DNA of 64,000 nt from Hydrogenoanaerobacterium sp032017025 (GCF_032017025.1 NZ_DALZQO010000001.1:1-64000); one strand, 5' to 3'; counted from the stretch's first letter, positions 1 through 8,284 are shown. The notes: generated by a model not told the origin, from the sequence alone. Made by a program: numbers and translations.

Positions 1-2
1 CC

Positions 3-533
3 GGCTACGGCCAGAGCTTCGGGGAGATGGCAAACGGCATCCTCACGCAGCTCGGCAGCACCCCGGAGATGGGCGCCGCCGCTTCCGGTGTGTTCGGCGG
101 CATCGGCGCAATCACCAACCCACTCATGCTGCTGTTTATGATTATCATGATGGGCTATGCCGTGATTAAAGTGTTCTTTGCCAATCTCAAGCGCGGCGGC
201 ATCTTGCTCATTCAAATTGCCGTGGGCAGCCTGTATATGTTCAGCGTTCCCCGCGGATATATGGACGGCTTTGTCCAGTGGTGCAAGCAAATCATCGGCC
301 TATGTCTCACTACATTTTTGCAGGCAACCATCCTTGCAGCGGGGCTCATGGTGCTAAAGGACCATGCCCTGCTGGGGCTGGGGCTAATGCTGTCCGCAGG
401 CGAAGTGCCGAGGATTGCCGGGGCATTCGGCCTTGACACCAGCACAAAAGCCAATGTAATGAGTGCGGTCTACACTGCACAGGCGGCGGTCAATACCACC
501 CGAACCGTGGTGCAGGCGGTGGCGCCTAAATAA
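3..533 (+). CDS. Conjugal transfer membrane protein, VirB6/TrbL-like (5' partial)
   Basis: The reading frame is open to the left edge of the window, so only the C-terminal part is present; the first ATG at 27 is probably internal. The protein has several hydrophobic segments (roughly residues 30-50, 60-75, 90-110 and 112-130 counted from that ATG) with a short hydrophilic tail. Segments of this type are seen in the polytopic VirB6/TrbL-like channel proteins of Tn1549-type ICEs. The downstream order with PrgI, VirB4 and an M23 hydrolase supports a role in the mating-pair channel. It is the first gene of the transfer operon visible here and ends 20 bases before the next start. Confidence 0.7.
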   Translation, partial: GYGQSFGEMANGILTQLGSTPEMGAAASGVFGGIGAITNPLMLLFMIIMMGYAVIKVFFANLKRGGILLIQIAVGSLYMFSVPRGYMDGFVQWCKQIIGLCLTTFLQATILAAGLMVLKDHALLGLGLMLSAGEVPRIAGAFGLDTSTKANVMSAVYTAQAAVNTTRTVVQAVAPK

Positions 534-553
534 AACAGGAAAGGAAAAAGCCT

Positions 554-937
554 ATGAAGGTAATCTATGTAGCATCCCCCTATGCCGGGGATATTGAACA
601 GAATACAGCATTTGCAAAGGAAGCGTGTCGCCATGTGATGAACGAGGGGCACGCTTTTTTTGCGCCCCATTTGCTCTATCCAAACTTGCTCCGAGAGTCA
701 GAACAAGCAGAACGGCAGGCTGGGCTTGACATGGGTATCGCTATGCTGTCCCACTGCGATGAGCTGTGGTGCTATGGCGACCGCATCTCCTACGGAATGC
801 ACCTCGAAATCGAGGAAGCACGGCGAATCGGACTCCCTGTCCGCAGAGTGATGCAGCAGGAAAACGGCTTCGTCATTGGAAGCGCCAGAAATGTGCAACA
901 GGCCGAGGCTCCCGCAATGGCAATGGGTATGTGCTGA
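554..937 (+). CDS. DUF4406 / nucleoside deoxyribosyltransferase-like protein
   Basis: A 127-residue protein that begins with the pattern VIYVASPYAGD, typical of DUF4406 proteins with a nucleoside 2-deoxyribosyltransferase-like Rossmann fold. A later stretch, CDELWCYGDRISYGM, fits the conserved second half of the fold. These proteins are common in phages and ICEs; the substrate is unknown. The RBS AGGAAAGG lies just upstream of the ATG. Its TGA overlaps the ATG of the methyltransferase gene (TGATG), which implies translational coupling. It is an accessory insertion inside the transfer operon. The fold assignment is by pattern; the enzymatic role is inference. Confidence 0.75.
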   Translation: MKVIYVASPYAGDIEQNTAFAKEACRHVMNEGHAFFAPHLLYPNLLRESEQAERQAGLDMGIAMLSHCDELWCYGDRISYGMHLEIEEARRIGLPVRRVMQQENGFVIGSARNVQQAEAPAMAMGMC

Positions 938-3438
938 TGAATACGATGGGGAGCCTTTTCGATGGGATTGGAGGCTTTCCATTAGCCGCCGTCCGCAATG
1001 GCGTCACGCCATTATGGGCAAGCGAAATCGAAGCCTTTCCCATCGAAGTCACGAAACTACGCTTCCCCGATATGCTCCATGTCGGGGATATCACAAAGCT
1101 AAACGGAGCGACGCTACCGCCTGTGGATGTCATCTGCGGCGGCTCACCCTGCCAAGATTTATCGGTGGCCGGAGCGCGCCGCGGCCTCGCAGGAGAGCGA
1201 TCCGGGCTGTTCATGGAGCAGACCAGAATTGCAAAGGAGATGAGAAAAGCAGATGAACAGCGAAATATACCAGCTCACCTTATTCGACCTCGATACCTCA
1301 TTTGGGAGAATGTCCCTGGAGCCTTTAGCAGCGCAGACGGCGAGGACTTCCGGGCGGTCATCGAGGAAATCGTCCGTATTAAGGACAGTTCCTGTGATGT
1401 GCCTCGACCTGACACCGGGACATGGCAATCTGCTGGGGCTGTCTTTTTGGGAAACCAATTCAGCCTTGCTTGGAGAGTGCTCGACGCTCAATTCTGGGGA
1501 GTCGCCCAGCGTCGCCGTCGCATCTTCCTTGTCGCAGATTTTGGAGGACTCACCGCACCCCAAATATTATTTGAGCAAGACCGCCTGCTTGGGAATTTTG
1601 CGCAGAGCCGAGGCAAGGGGCAAGGAGCTGCCGCCCCAGCTCAAGGATGCACTGATGATACAGGCGGGGCTTGTCTGACCCCATGGGATGTGCAAAGCCG
1701 CCGCATCACCTCAGAAACCGGCACATGGCCTGCCCTTTACGGTGGAGAGGGCGGCAGTCACGGATATGTACAGACAGAAGAAAAAACACCGGTGGCGTTT
1801 GCCGCCAATCAGCGTGATGAGGTGCGGGATTTGCACGATATCGCCGGAGCCTTGGGCGCGCAGCCAGGGATGAAGCAGCAGACCTTTGTTGCGGACACCG
1901 CCGCTGTCAGCAGCTTTCATGTAAACCAGCGAGATGAAGTCATTGACCTACATGGCATCTCTGGCGCACTGCTGGCAACCCGCAATATGCAGATGCAGAC
2001 CTTTGTTGCCCAGGAGCCGCTCATGTGTCTAAACGACCAAGGCGGTGACCGCATGGACATCACCGAGGAAGTAACCTCCACCCTCCGCGCAGGCATGGGC
2101 GGACATCCTCCGCTGGTAGCCCAGCCCAACTGTCTCAATGGCTGGGACACTCAGCAGAGCCGCGTGTTTACACCAGAGGGTGTTGCGCCGACCCTTGCAG
2201 GTGCGGACGGTGGCGGTGGGAGAAATCCGGCTGGACTGCTGCTTGCTGCGGGTGTGGTCAGCAAAGGTGACGGCGATTGCTTTCTCACCCCAGAAGTCCA
2301 TACCTCCCTCACCAAAGGTGGTGGGCAGGCCGGACAGGGATATCCTTGTGTGCTGACCGCTGGCTTTTGTGGCAATGCCGGTGCGGAAGCAAGAGGAATT
2401 GGCTACCAAGATGAGTGTTCCCCCACGCTGAAAACAGGTACGGCACCGTCTGTTCTCTGCCTCAATGACCAAGGAGGCAATCAGATGCACTGCACCGAGG
2501 ATATCACTGGCACCCTACGTGCACAGGAGCATGGACACCAGCCGCTGGTCATGGCAACCCAACAGGGCGGCGCAGAAATTGGCAAGGGCATCTGCCCAAC
2601 CATCACCGCCAGCGCCGGAATGAGTGGCAATAACCAGCCGGTGCTGTTTGAAAATCATGGGATTGACGCCAGATACACAGGTCCTCATCAGGTATCGCCC
2701 ACCATGTCGGCACGCATGGGAACAGGCGGAAATAATATCCCACTGGTGGGTGCTCCTATTGCGTTTAGCCTTGACTCCAAGGAATCCAACAGCATGAAAT
2801 CGCAAAACCCCCATTCGGGATGCAGAGAAACCGACCTCGCCCGAACCATTGATACCACAAATCCAGACCCCAGCAAGAACCAGGGCGGCATCGCCATTTT
2901 ACAGGAAACCATCTGCATTGCGGGTAACACCATCGACCGCCAGCCGCAAAACGGAGGTAATGGGCTTGGCTGTCAGCCCGATGTTGCATATACCCTGACC
3001 GCTACGGATCACCATGCGGTGTTTAATCGTCAGGGCTTTTCCACCTTTCATGAGGGAGAAGTCGCGGCGGCGCAGTGTGCAAGGCAGCACAAGGGCAATA
3101 CCGATTTAATCAGCACCTACCAAGAGGTCATCGGTGCGCTATGCAGCGGCGATGAAAAAGGCATTGGCAATCAATATGTCAGCCAGGACAAATGCATCGT
3201 GGAGTCAAGAAGCCTCATTCGCCGCCTAACTCCCTTGGAGTGCGAACGGCTCCAAGGCTTTCCCGATGGCTGGACGGACATCCCCAGCGGCTCGGACAGT
3301 GCCCGATACAAAGCACTTGGCAATAGTGTGGCGATACCCTGTGTGAGCTTTTTGCTTCGGGGCATCGCTTATTTTTTAAGAAAATTCAAGGAGGAACAGG
3401 AGGACACACCACCATGTACATCTACCCCGACAACCTAA
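937..3438 (+). CDS. DNA (cytosine-5) methyltransferase, phage/ICE type with long repeat-bearing insert
   Basis: An 833-residue protein from the ATG at 937, which is coupled to the preceding stop. The C5-methyltransferase motifs are in order: motif I SLFDGIGGF (residues 5-13), catalytic PCQ (71-73), ENV (124-126), QRRRRIFLV (about 189-197), then at the far C-terminus motif IX-like LTPLECERLQGFPDGW and motif X ALGNSVAIP. Typical enzymes are 300-450 residues. Here about 500 residues separate motif VIII from IX and contain degenerate repeats such as DEVRDLH..GAL, LNDQGG and TLRA..GHxPLV. This insert is probably the target recognition region or a repetitive scaffold. It may protect the element during transfer. 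A second reading frame inside it also looks coding (see 1253-1678). Confidence 0.88.
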   Translation: MNTMGSLFDGIGGFPLAAVRNGVTPLWASEIEAFPIEVTKLRFPDMLHVGDITKLNGATLPPVDVICGGSPCQDLSVAGARRGLAGERSGLFMEQTRIAKEMRKADEQRNIPAHLIRPRYLIWENVPGAFSSADGEDFRAVIEEIVRIKDSSCDVPRPDTGTWQSAGAVFLGNQFSLAWRVLDAQFWGVAQRRRRIFLVADFGGLTAPQILFEQDRLLGNFAQSRGKGQGAAAPAQGCTDDTGGACLTPWDVQSRRITSETGTWPALYGGEGGSHGYVQTEEKTPVAFAANQRDEVRDLHDIAGALGAQPGMKQQTFVADTAAVSSFHVNQRDEVIDLHGISGALLATRNMQMQTFVAQEPLMCLNDQGGDRMDITEEVTSTLRAGMGGHPPLVAQPNCLNGWDTQQSRVFTPEGVAPTLAGADGGGGRNPAGLLLAAGVVSKGDGDCFLTPEVHTSLTKGGGQAGQGYPCVLTAGFCGNAGAEARGIGYQDECSPTLKTGTAPSVLCLNDQGGNQMHCTEDITGTLRAQEHGHQPLVMATQQGGAEIGKGICPTITASAGMSGNNQPVLFENHGIDARYTGPHQVSPTMSARMGTGGNNIPLVGAPIAFSLDSKESNSMKSQNPHSGCRETDLARTIDTTNPDPSKNQGGIAILQETICIAGNTIDRQPQNGGNGLGCQPDVAYTLTATDHHAVFNRQGFSTFHEGEVAAAQCARQHKGNTDLISTYQEVIGALCSGDEKGIGNQYVSQDKCIVESRSLIRRLTPLECERLQGFPDGWTDIPSGSDSARYKALGNSVAIPCVSFLLRGIAYFLRKFKEEQEDTPPCTSTPTT
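1253..1678 (+). CDS. Overlapping-frame phage/ICE protein inside the methyltransferase gene
   Basis: A 141-residue frame lies wholly inside the methyltransferase gene, one base out of register. Its sequence is not random. It starts YQLTLFDLDTSFGR and ends with SLSQILED..PKYYLSKTACLGILRRAEARGKELPP. I recognise this as a small protein family that is usually encoded as a stand-alone gene near phage methyltransferases and has no known function. The methyltransferase frame over the same bases carries IWENVPGAF and QRRRRIFLV, so both frames appear to be under selection. An AAAGGAG lies about 14 bases before the ATG, a rather long spacing. Expression is unproven. Confidence 0.55.
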   Translation: MNSEIYQLTLFDLDTSFGRMSLEPLAAQTARTSGRSSRKSSVLRTVPVMCLDLTPGHGNLLGLSFWETNSALLGECSTLNSGESPSVAVASSLSQILEDSPHPKYYLSKTACLGILRRAEARGKELPPQLKDALMIQAGLV

Positions 3439-3674
3439 AATCTAAGGCCACACTGTTTTTGTGGGAGCTGCGGGACATCGGCATCATCGGTATCGGCTGC
3501 CTTATTTCTGTATTCGCGCTCTCCCGGCTGGGCTGGCTGCCGCCTATTGTTATCACGGCGGTCTATGCCTTTTTGACCATACGCTTTGAGGACACCAGCA
3601 TTCTCGATTTTATCCGATACGCTGTGGCGTTCTTCTTCGGCAAGCAGCAAATCTACGAATGGAGGCAGTTATGA
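3414..3674 (+). CDS. PrgI family conjugation membrane protein
   Basis: An 86-residue protein with a short N-terminal cytoplasmic part, two close hydrophobic segments (about residues 25-40 and 43-58) and a C-terminal FFFGKQQIYEW motif. This layout is typical of the PrgI family, a VirB3-like inner-membrane component always found next to VirB4 in Gram-positive type IV secretion systems. The start overlaps the end of the methyltransferase gene by 25 bases and follows GGAGGAACAGGAGG. Its TGA overlaps the next ATG, so the gene is coupled to both neighbours. The methyltransferase must therefore be transcribed together with the transfer genes. Confidence 0.85.
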   Translation: MYIYPDNLKSKATLFLWELRDIGIIGIGCLISVFALSRLGWLPPIVITAVYAFLTIRFEDTSILDFIRYAVAFFFGKQQIYEWRQL

Positions 3675-4255
3675 GCAGAAAGAAGAAACATGACAGGGGC
3701 AAATCGTCCACCCGCCAGCTCATGGGTATCACGGACATCACCCCGCACAGCTTGGTGACCGGATACGGCGAGCTGGTGTTTTTTATCATCAAGCCCACCA
3801 ACATCAGTGTCCTCTCCGATGCCAGCGTGGGTGCGAGGATTTATGCGCTGATGAATGTTCTCAAGGGTATCGCGGAAATTGAGATGCTGTGTCTCAACAG
3901 CCGAGAAAATTTTGAGGATGTAAAGTCCCATCTGCAAAGCCGCATGGACACCGAGCAGAACCCTGTCATCCGCAAGCTGCTGGGACAGGATATGACTGCC
4001 CTTGACCGGATGCAGGTGCAGATGGCGACAGCGCGGGAATTTTTAATCATCATCCGTCTGCGTAAGGAAAAGGAGTCGGAAGTCCAGCCTTACCTCTCCC
4101 GCATTGAAAAATCTCTCAAGGATCAGGGATTCACCACGAAAAAGGCGGACGAAGCCGACATCAAGCGGCTGCTGGGCGTCTACTATGAGCAAAATGTCAC
4201 GACCGAAAAATATGAAGATTATGACGGAGAAAGGTGGGTGATTTTCGGTGAGTAA
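3671..4255 (+). CDS. Conjugation protein between PrgI and VirB4, VirB4 N-domain-like
   Basis: A 194-residue soluble protein from the ATG at 3671, which has GGAGG five bases upstream and overlaps the PrgI stop (ATGA). It resembles the N-terminal, non-ATPase part of VirB4/TrbE proteins, with a segment SLVTGYGELVFFII and a long helical region around residues 90-170. It has no Walker motifs. In Tn1549-type modules a protein of this size regularly sits between PrgI and the VirB4 ATPase, and probably links the ATPase to the membrane channel. The last codons overlap the GTG start of virB4 by eight bases. Confidence 0.65.
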   Translation: MSRKKKHDRGKSSTRQLMGITDITPHSLVTGYGELVFFIIKPTNISVLSDASVGARIYALMNVLKGIAEIEMLCLNSRENFEDVKSHLQSRMDTEQNPVIRKLLGQDMTALDRMQVQMATAREFLIIIRLRKEKESEVQPYLSRIEKSLKDQGFTTKKADEADIKRLLGVYYEQNVTTEKYEDYDGERWVIFGE

Positions 4256-6077
4256 AATCAGAAAAAAAGAAATGGTGGCACCAGTAGATGCGGTCAAAAT
4301 CAAGGATTTCCTCGACATGATTGCGCCTGGTATCATCAAGTTTAACACAGACCATTTTATCTGCGGCAACACTTACCGCTGTGTTTGGGTGCTGCGGGAG
4401 TATCCCACCAGCACCTCTGAGCAGGCCATCCTACGCCACCTCGGAGAAAAGGACGGCGTGACCCTGCGGATTTACACCCGCCAAGTGACGGCCAATGAGG
4501 AAAAGAAAATCATCCACAATGCCGCCAACAAAAACCGCATGGACAGGAGCAGTACCAACGACCTTCAGCAGACGGTGACCGCTGAGAGCAACTTGCAGGA
4601 TGTGGTCACGCTGGTGTCTTCCATGCACCGAAATCGTGAGCCGCTCCTCCACTGCGCTGTTTATATCGAGCTTACTGCTCACGATTTGGATGGGCTGAAG
4701 CTACTGCAAACCGATGTACTGACGGAGCTGGTGCGCTCCAAGCTCAATGTGGATCACCTCATGCTCCGACAGCGGGAGGGCTTTCTCGCGGTTGGCCCCG
4801 CCGGACATAACGTGTTGGGCAGCCAGTATGAACGGGTACTTCCTGCAAGCTCTGTGGCAAATATGTACCCATTCAATTATTCGGGCAAGACCGATGCAAA
4901 CGGTTTTTATCTTGGCAGAGATAAGTTCGGCAGCAACATTATCGTAGACTTTGACAAGCGTGACGATGACAAAACCAACGCAAACATCCTCATCCTCGGC
5001 AACAGCGGCCAGGGCAAAAGCTATCTCTTAAAGCTCATTATCTGCAATATCCTTGCCTCGGGAAAAGCGGCTGTTTGCCTTGATCCCGAGCATGAATATG
5101 TGGAGCTGTGCGAGAACCTCGGCGGCTGCTTCATCGACCTTATGAGTAGTCAGTACATGATTAACCCGCTGGAACCCAAGACATGGGACGAGGGCGGCTC
5201 TGATGATGCGGACGCGCCCCAGGCATTCCGCCAGCGCACCAAGCTCAGTCAGCACATCAGCTTTCTGAAAGACTTCTTCCGTTGCTACAAGGATTTTGAC
5301 GACAGGCACATCGACGCCATTGAAATCATGCTGGGTAAGCTCTACGAGCAGTTCGGCGTTAGCGACCACACCGACTTCGGCAAGCTGACCGCCACCGATT
5401 ATCCCATCCTGTCTGACCTCTACGCACTGATTGAGGCTGAGTACAAGTGCTACGATAAGGCAAAATATCAGCTCTATACCGCCGAACTGCTGCAGGAAAT
5501 CCTGCTGGGGCTTCACTCCATGTGCATGGGTGCGGAAAGCAAATTTTTCAACGGACACACCAATGTCACCAGCGACCGCTTTATTGTGTTCGGCGTGAAA
5601 GGTCTTTTGCAAGCATCAAAGAACGTAAAGAACGCCCTGCTCTTTAACGTGTTGTCCTTTATGAGCGATAAGCTCTTGACCGAGGGAAACACGGCCGCCA
5701 GTATTGATGAACTGTACCTGTTCCTCACAAATCTCACTGCCATTGAGTACATCCGAAACTTCATGAAGCGTGTGCGCAAGAAGGAATCGGCGGTGATTTT
5801 AGCATCGCAGAACCTCGAAGATTTCGCCATCCCCGGCATTGCCGAGCTGACAAAACCGCTATTCTCCATCCCGACCCATGCCTTTCTCTTCAACGCAGGC
5901 AACATCGACAAGCGGTTTTATATGGACACCTTGCAGCTTGAAGAATCGGAATACAACCTCATCCGCTTTCCCCAACGTGGTGTGTGCCTATACAAATGCG
6001 GCATTGAGCGGTATAACCTCGCCGTTCATGCACCAGCGTATAAGGAAAAGCTGTTCGGAAAGGCGGGCGGAAGATAA
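4248..6077 (+). CDS. virB4: VirB4/TrbE-type conjugation ATPase
   Basis: A 609-residue cytoplasmic ATPase that would energise assembly of the conjugative channel. Walker A is ILGNSGQGKSYLLK (about residues 247-260). A Walker B-like SIDELYLFL lies near residue 485, and the ASQNLEDF motif about 40 residues later is characteristic of VirB4/TraE family members. The length fits Firmicute VirB4 proteins. The start is a GTG overlapping the preceding gene by eight bases. Its TAA overlaps a tiny downstream ATG (TAATG). Confidence 0.9.
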   Translation: MSKIRKKEMVAPVDAVKIKDFLDMIAPGIIKFNTDHFICGNTYRCVWVLREYPTSTSEQAILRHLGEKDGVTLRIYTRQVTANEEKKIIHNAANKNRMDRSSTNDLQQTVTAESNLQDVVTLVSSMHRNREPLLHCAVYIELTAHDLDGLKLLQTDVLTELVRSKLNVDHLMLRQREGFLAVGPAGHNVLGSQYERVLPASSVANMYPFNYSGKTDANGFYLGRDKFGSNIIVDFDKRDDDKTNANILILGNSGQGKSYLLKLIICNILASGKAAVCLDPEHEYVELCENLGGCFIDLMSSQYMINPLEPKTWDEGGSDDADAPQAFRQRTKLSQHISFLKDFFRCYKDFDDRHIDAIEIMLGKLYEQFGVSDHTDFGKLTATDYPILSDLYALIEAEYKCYDKAKYQLYTAELLQEILLGLHSMCMGAESKFFNGHTNVTSDRFIVFGVKGLLQASKNVKNALLFNVLSFMSDKLLTEGNTAASIDELYLFLTNLTAIEYIRNFMKRVRKKESAVILASQNLEDFAIPGIAELTKPLFSIPTHAFLFNAGNIDKRFYMDTLQLEESEYNLIRFPQRGVCLYKCGIERYNLAVHAPAYKEKLFGKAGGR

Positions 6078-6130
6078 TGAAAAATGTAGATGTATTTCCG
6101 CTTGGCTTTTGCACAATGAGAGGTCGGTGA
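6077..6130 (+). CDS. Possible 17-residue ORF between virB4 and the M23 gene
   Basis: A TAATG overlap with the virB4 stop opens a 17-codon frame (MKNVDVFPLGFCTMRGR) that stops four bases before the next gene. It may be a vestige of a larger gene or a translational relay that carries ribosomes to the M23 gene. No family is recognisable. There is no independent RBS. Confidence 0.25.
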   Translation: MKNVDVFPLGFCTMRGR

Positions 6131-6134
6131 ATCT

Positions 6135-7220
6135 ATGGCAGTATCCGCTGCGGTAGCCGCAGCCAAGGTCGCGGCCACCGTTTTATCAAGTGACAAGCTC
6201 AGAAAGACGGCGGGCTGGATTATCGCCGCCATCCTGTCGCCGGTCATTTTAATATTGGTGCTTATCTGCTCCATGCTCTCCGGCACAGCAGATCACAACA
6301 ACACCGCCGTGGGACTGTGCTTCGAGGGCGGGGTCATTTCGGGCAATGTCCCGGAGGATTACCGTGGCTATATCGAGGATATGCAGGGCAGCTTTACCTT
6401 GCTGGATGGCAGCATCGTAACGATAAATGCAGAGATGGAGGGTGGTGACAGCCTCGACTCCACTCGCATCAAGGCAATTTTTTATTCTCTGTTTTTCGGC
6501 GCAGATAGCCCCTCAAAGAAAGACCACCGCCGCTTTGTAGCGTGCTTTGTCACCTATGAGGAACGCACCCGCACTGTGGAAAATGAGGATGGCACAACCA
6601 GCGAGGAAACCTACATCGTGGCGGTTCCCGTCAGGGAACTGCCCGTGGTATACGCAAATATTTTAGCGGCAATGGGCATTTCCATCACGCCTGAGAATCA
6701 AGCAAACGCTTCCGAAATCTATCACCGTGTGCTGTACGGCAGACCAGCACCCACCTATGGCGATGAGTTTGACCAATGGTCGGACGGCCTGCCCCTTTCG
6801 TCTGCACCGTTTATCGGGGCAGACGGTTTCTGCTCACCGTTAGGTGAGAGCTGGCGCGGCATGATCACCTCGGAGTTCGGCTACCGCAAAGACCCATTCA
6901 CAGGGCAAACCAAAGGACACAGCGGCCTCGACCTCGGCGCGGGAAAAGGCACACCCATCCGTGCGGCACTGCCGGGGACGGTGTATGTGGTGCGTTATTC
7001 AAGCAGCGGCTATGGCTACCATGTGATGGTGGATCACGGCGGCGGTTTTGTTACGCTGTACGCCCATTGCTCCAAAATCCTCGTCACTGAGGGACATACG
7101 GTGGATGCCGGAACGGTCATTGCAGAGGTGGGCTCCACCGGGCGTAGTACCGGGAATCATCTGCATTTTGAAGTGCGGATAAACGGCGAGAAGCAAAATC
7201 CAAGAAGCTATTTACCATAA
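6135..7220 (+). CDS. Membrane-anchored M23 peptidoglycan endopeptidase of the transfer apparatus
   Basis: A 361-residue protein with one N-terminal membrane segment (about residues 27-47), a linker, and a C-terminal M23/LytM domain. The zinc ligands are visible: HSGLDLG (about 263), HCSKIL (about 309) and HLHFEV (about 345). It would cut peptide crosslinks in the cell wall locally to let the conjugation channel through. Tn1549 and Tn916 relatives have an equivalent hydrolase downstream of virB4; in many the enzyme also carries a muramidase domain, which is absent here. The RBS is a weak GAGGTCGGTG upstream of the ATG. Confidence 0.85.
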   Translation: MAVSAAVAAAKVAATVLSSDKLRKTAGWIIAAILSPVILILVLICSMLSGTADHNNTAVGLCFEGGVISGNVPEDYRGYIEDMQGSFTLLDGSIVTINAEMEGGDSLDSTRIKAIFYSLFFGADSPSKKDHRRFVACFVTYEERTRTVENEDGTTSEETYIVAVPVRELPVVYANILAAMGISITPENQANASEIYHRVLYGRPAPTYGDEFDQWSDGLPLSSAPFIGADGFCSPLGESWRGMITSEFGYRKDPFTGQTKGHSGLDLGAGKGTPIRAALPGTVYVVRYSSSGYGYHVMVDHGGGFVTLYAHCSKILVTEGHTVDAGTVIAEVGSTGRSTGNHLHFEVRINGEKQNPRSYLP

Positions 7221-7235
7221 GGAAGGAGTCAGAAT

Positions 7236-7610
7236 ATGAAGGAAAATAAAATTAAAGTGTTGCTCGTTGAGCCCGGCTTGCCGCCCGCCGTGAAGGAAAT
7301 TGGCAATGACCTTGCCAGCTTGCAGGCGGAGGTTGGTGGTCTGATTGAATGCATCAGCTTTCCAAACGGCTGCGTGGTTGTCTGCAATGAGGAAGCCAAA
7401 CTGGCTGAAATGCTACCCAACAGGAGGCTGGGCGCAGATATCATCTGCGGCCCATTTTTTGTTTGTGACACCACTCGCAGCGGCGAGTTTTGTTCTCTCA
7501 GCAAAAGTAAAATTGCGGAATACAGTCAGCTTTTTTCCGAAGTCCCCGCCTTTAGCGGTGAGGAACCGGAGCTTGAACCCCGCATGACATTCATCGGATT
7601 TAATGATTAA
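7236..7610 (+). CDS. DUF3846 domain protein
   Basis: A 124-residue protein with the DUF3846 pattern: KVLLVEPGLPP near the start, GGLIECISFPNG in the middle and a GPFFVCDTTRSGEF segment. Proteins of this domain occur widely on Clostridia and Actinobacteria mobile elements; their function is unknown. The RBS GGAAGGAG precedes the ATG. It lies between the M23 hydrolase and the small gene before the oriT-like region, a standard position in these elements. Confidence 0.75.
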   Translation: MKENKIKVLLVEPGLPPAVKEIGNDLASLQAEVGGLIECISFPNGCVVVCNEEAKLAEMLPNRRLGADIICGPFFVCDTTRSGEFCSLSKSKIAEYSQLFSEVPAFSGEEPELEPRMTFIGFND

Positions 7611-7623
7611 GGAGGCTTTACAG

Positions 7624-7893
7624 ATGAAAAAAGAGAACATCACCATCGGCATGGAAGGCGACAAACTCCGTGCCACCAAACGCTATATGGCTAAAAAGGA
7701 AGCAAATTTACAGGGTGAACTGGAGGATGCTTTGCAAAAGCTCTATGAAAAATATGTGCCCGCTCCCGTGCGTGAATACATTGATGAGGGCGGCGAGGAT
7801 AGTGCCGCAACCGCACCTACAACTAAAAATCAGAAAGATAAAAGCAAGGCATCTACCGCTGCAAACAACGGTGCTATGACAACGAACCTGTAA
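7624..7893 (+). CDS. Small ICE protein, DUF6103-like
   Basis: An 89-residue charged protein. The ATG at 7624 is chosen because AAGGAGG lies eight bases upstream; an upstream in-frame ATG at 7603 lacks a site. It contains the conserved middle VREYIDEGG and a low-complexity tail rich in Lys, Ala and Thr. Homologues are common beside the relaxase locus of Tn1549-type ICEs and I associate them with DUF6103. The function is unknown; a role as a DNA-processing accessory is inferred from position only. Confidence 0.6.
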   Translation: MKKENITIGMEGDKLRATKRYMAKKEANLQGELEDALQKLYEKYVPAPVREYIDEGGEDSAATAPTTKNQKDKSKASTAANNGAMTTNL

Positions 7894-8284
7894 GGCGCAG
7901 AGCTTAGCCACCGTTGCCACCGTGTCGCCCCTGTGTGGGTTTTTGCGGGGCTGGTTGGCATCCGTGTACCCCTGCGCCGGTTGAACAGCCGTGTCGGGGC
8001 TTTGTGCCAGCCATTCCCGCATCCAGCAAATACGCAAATAACTTCACTGAACCCCCCGGTCGAAAATAGAGCAGGATAAAGGCGGGTGGTCGCAAGCGAC
8101 CTCCCACCGACCACAAACGCCCGCAGTGCGGGCGTTTTCAGCACCCTCGATAAGGTGGACGGTTTTGGCTTTTGGCACAGCCAGCGTGGTCGCAATCGGC
8201 AAAACCCCAAGCAAACAAAGGCTTTTTGCCGTCCACCTTGCAGGTGGTCAAGACAAAATTGAGAGCACAAGGAGGACTTACAGC
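7894..8284 (+). other. Candidate origin of transfer (oriT) region
   Basis: A 391-base gene-free stretch directly before the ribbon-helix-helix and relaxase genes, where MOBP-type elements usually keep oriT. It holds several inverted repeats: GGTCGC-AA-GCGACC at 8088-8101, an AACGCCCGCA/TGCGGGCGTT hairpin at 8116-8136, and a perfect 11-bp pair AAGGTGGACGG (8152-8162) / CCGTCCACCTT (8229-8239). The second arm also nests in CCACCT-TGC-AGGTGG (8234-8248). The nick site cannot be read with confidence. The hairpin with TTTT may also end the upstream operon. Confidence 0.5.
8116..8138 (+). terminator. GC-rich hairpin followed by TTTT
   Basis: Perfect 10-base arms AACGCCCGCA and TGCGGGCGTT around one base, followed by TTTT. 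In practice this would form an eight-pair stem with a small loop. It could terminate the virB4-to-DUF6103 transcript, or be part of oriT. Confidence 0.45.

Noticed and set aside
766..936. N-terminal extension of the methyltransferase frame back to 766
   Set aside because: It lies inside the DUF4406 gene, has no RBS, and the methyltransferase motif I starts just after the ATG at 937.
5028..5612. 194-codon minus-strand frame inside virB4
   Set aside because: It is an antisense shadow of a GC-rich gene with no RBS or recognisable motif.
8126..8284. Longer start for the MobC-like protein
   Set aside because: The extension crosses the inverted-repeat region and lacks an RBS; AAGGAGG precedes the ATG at 8285.
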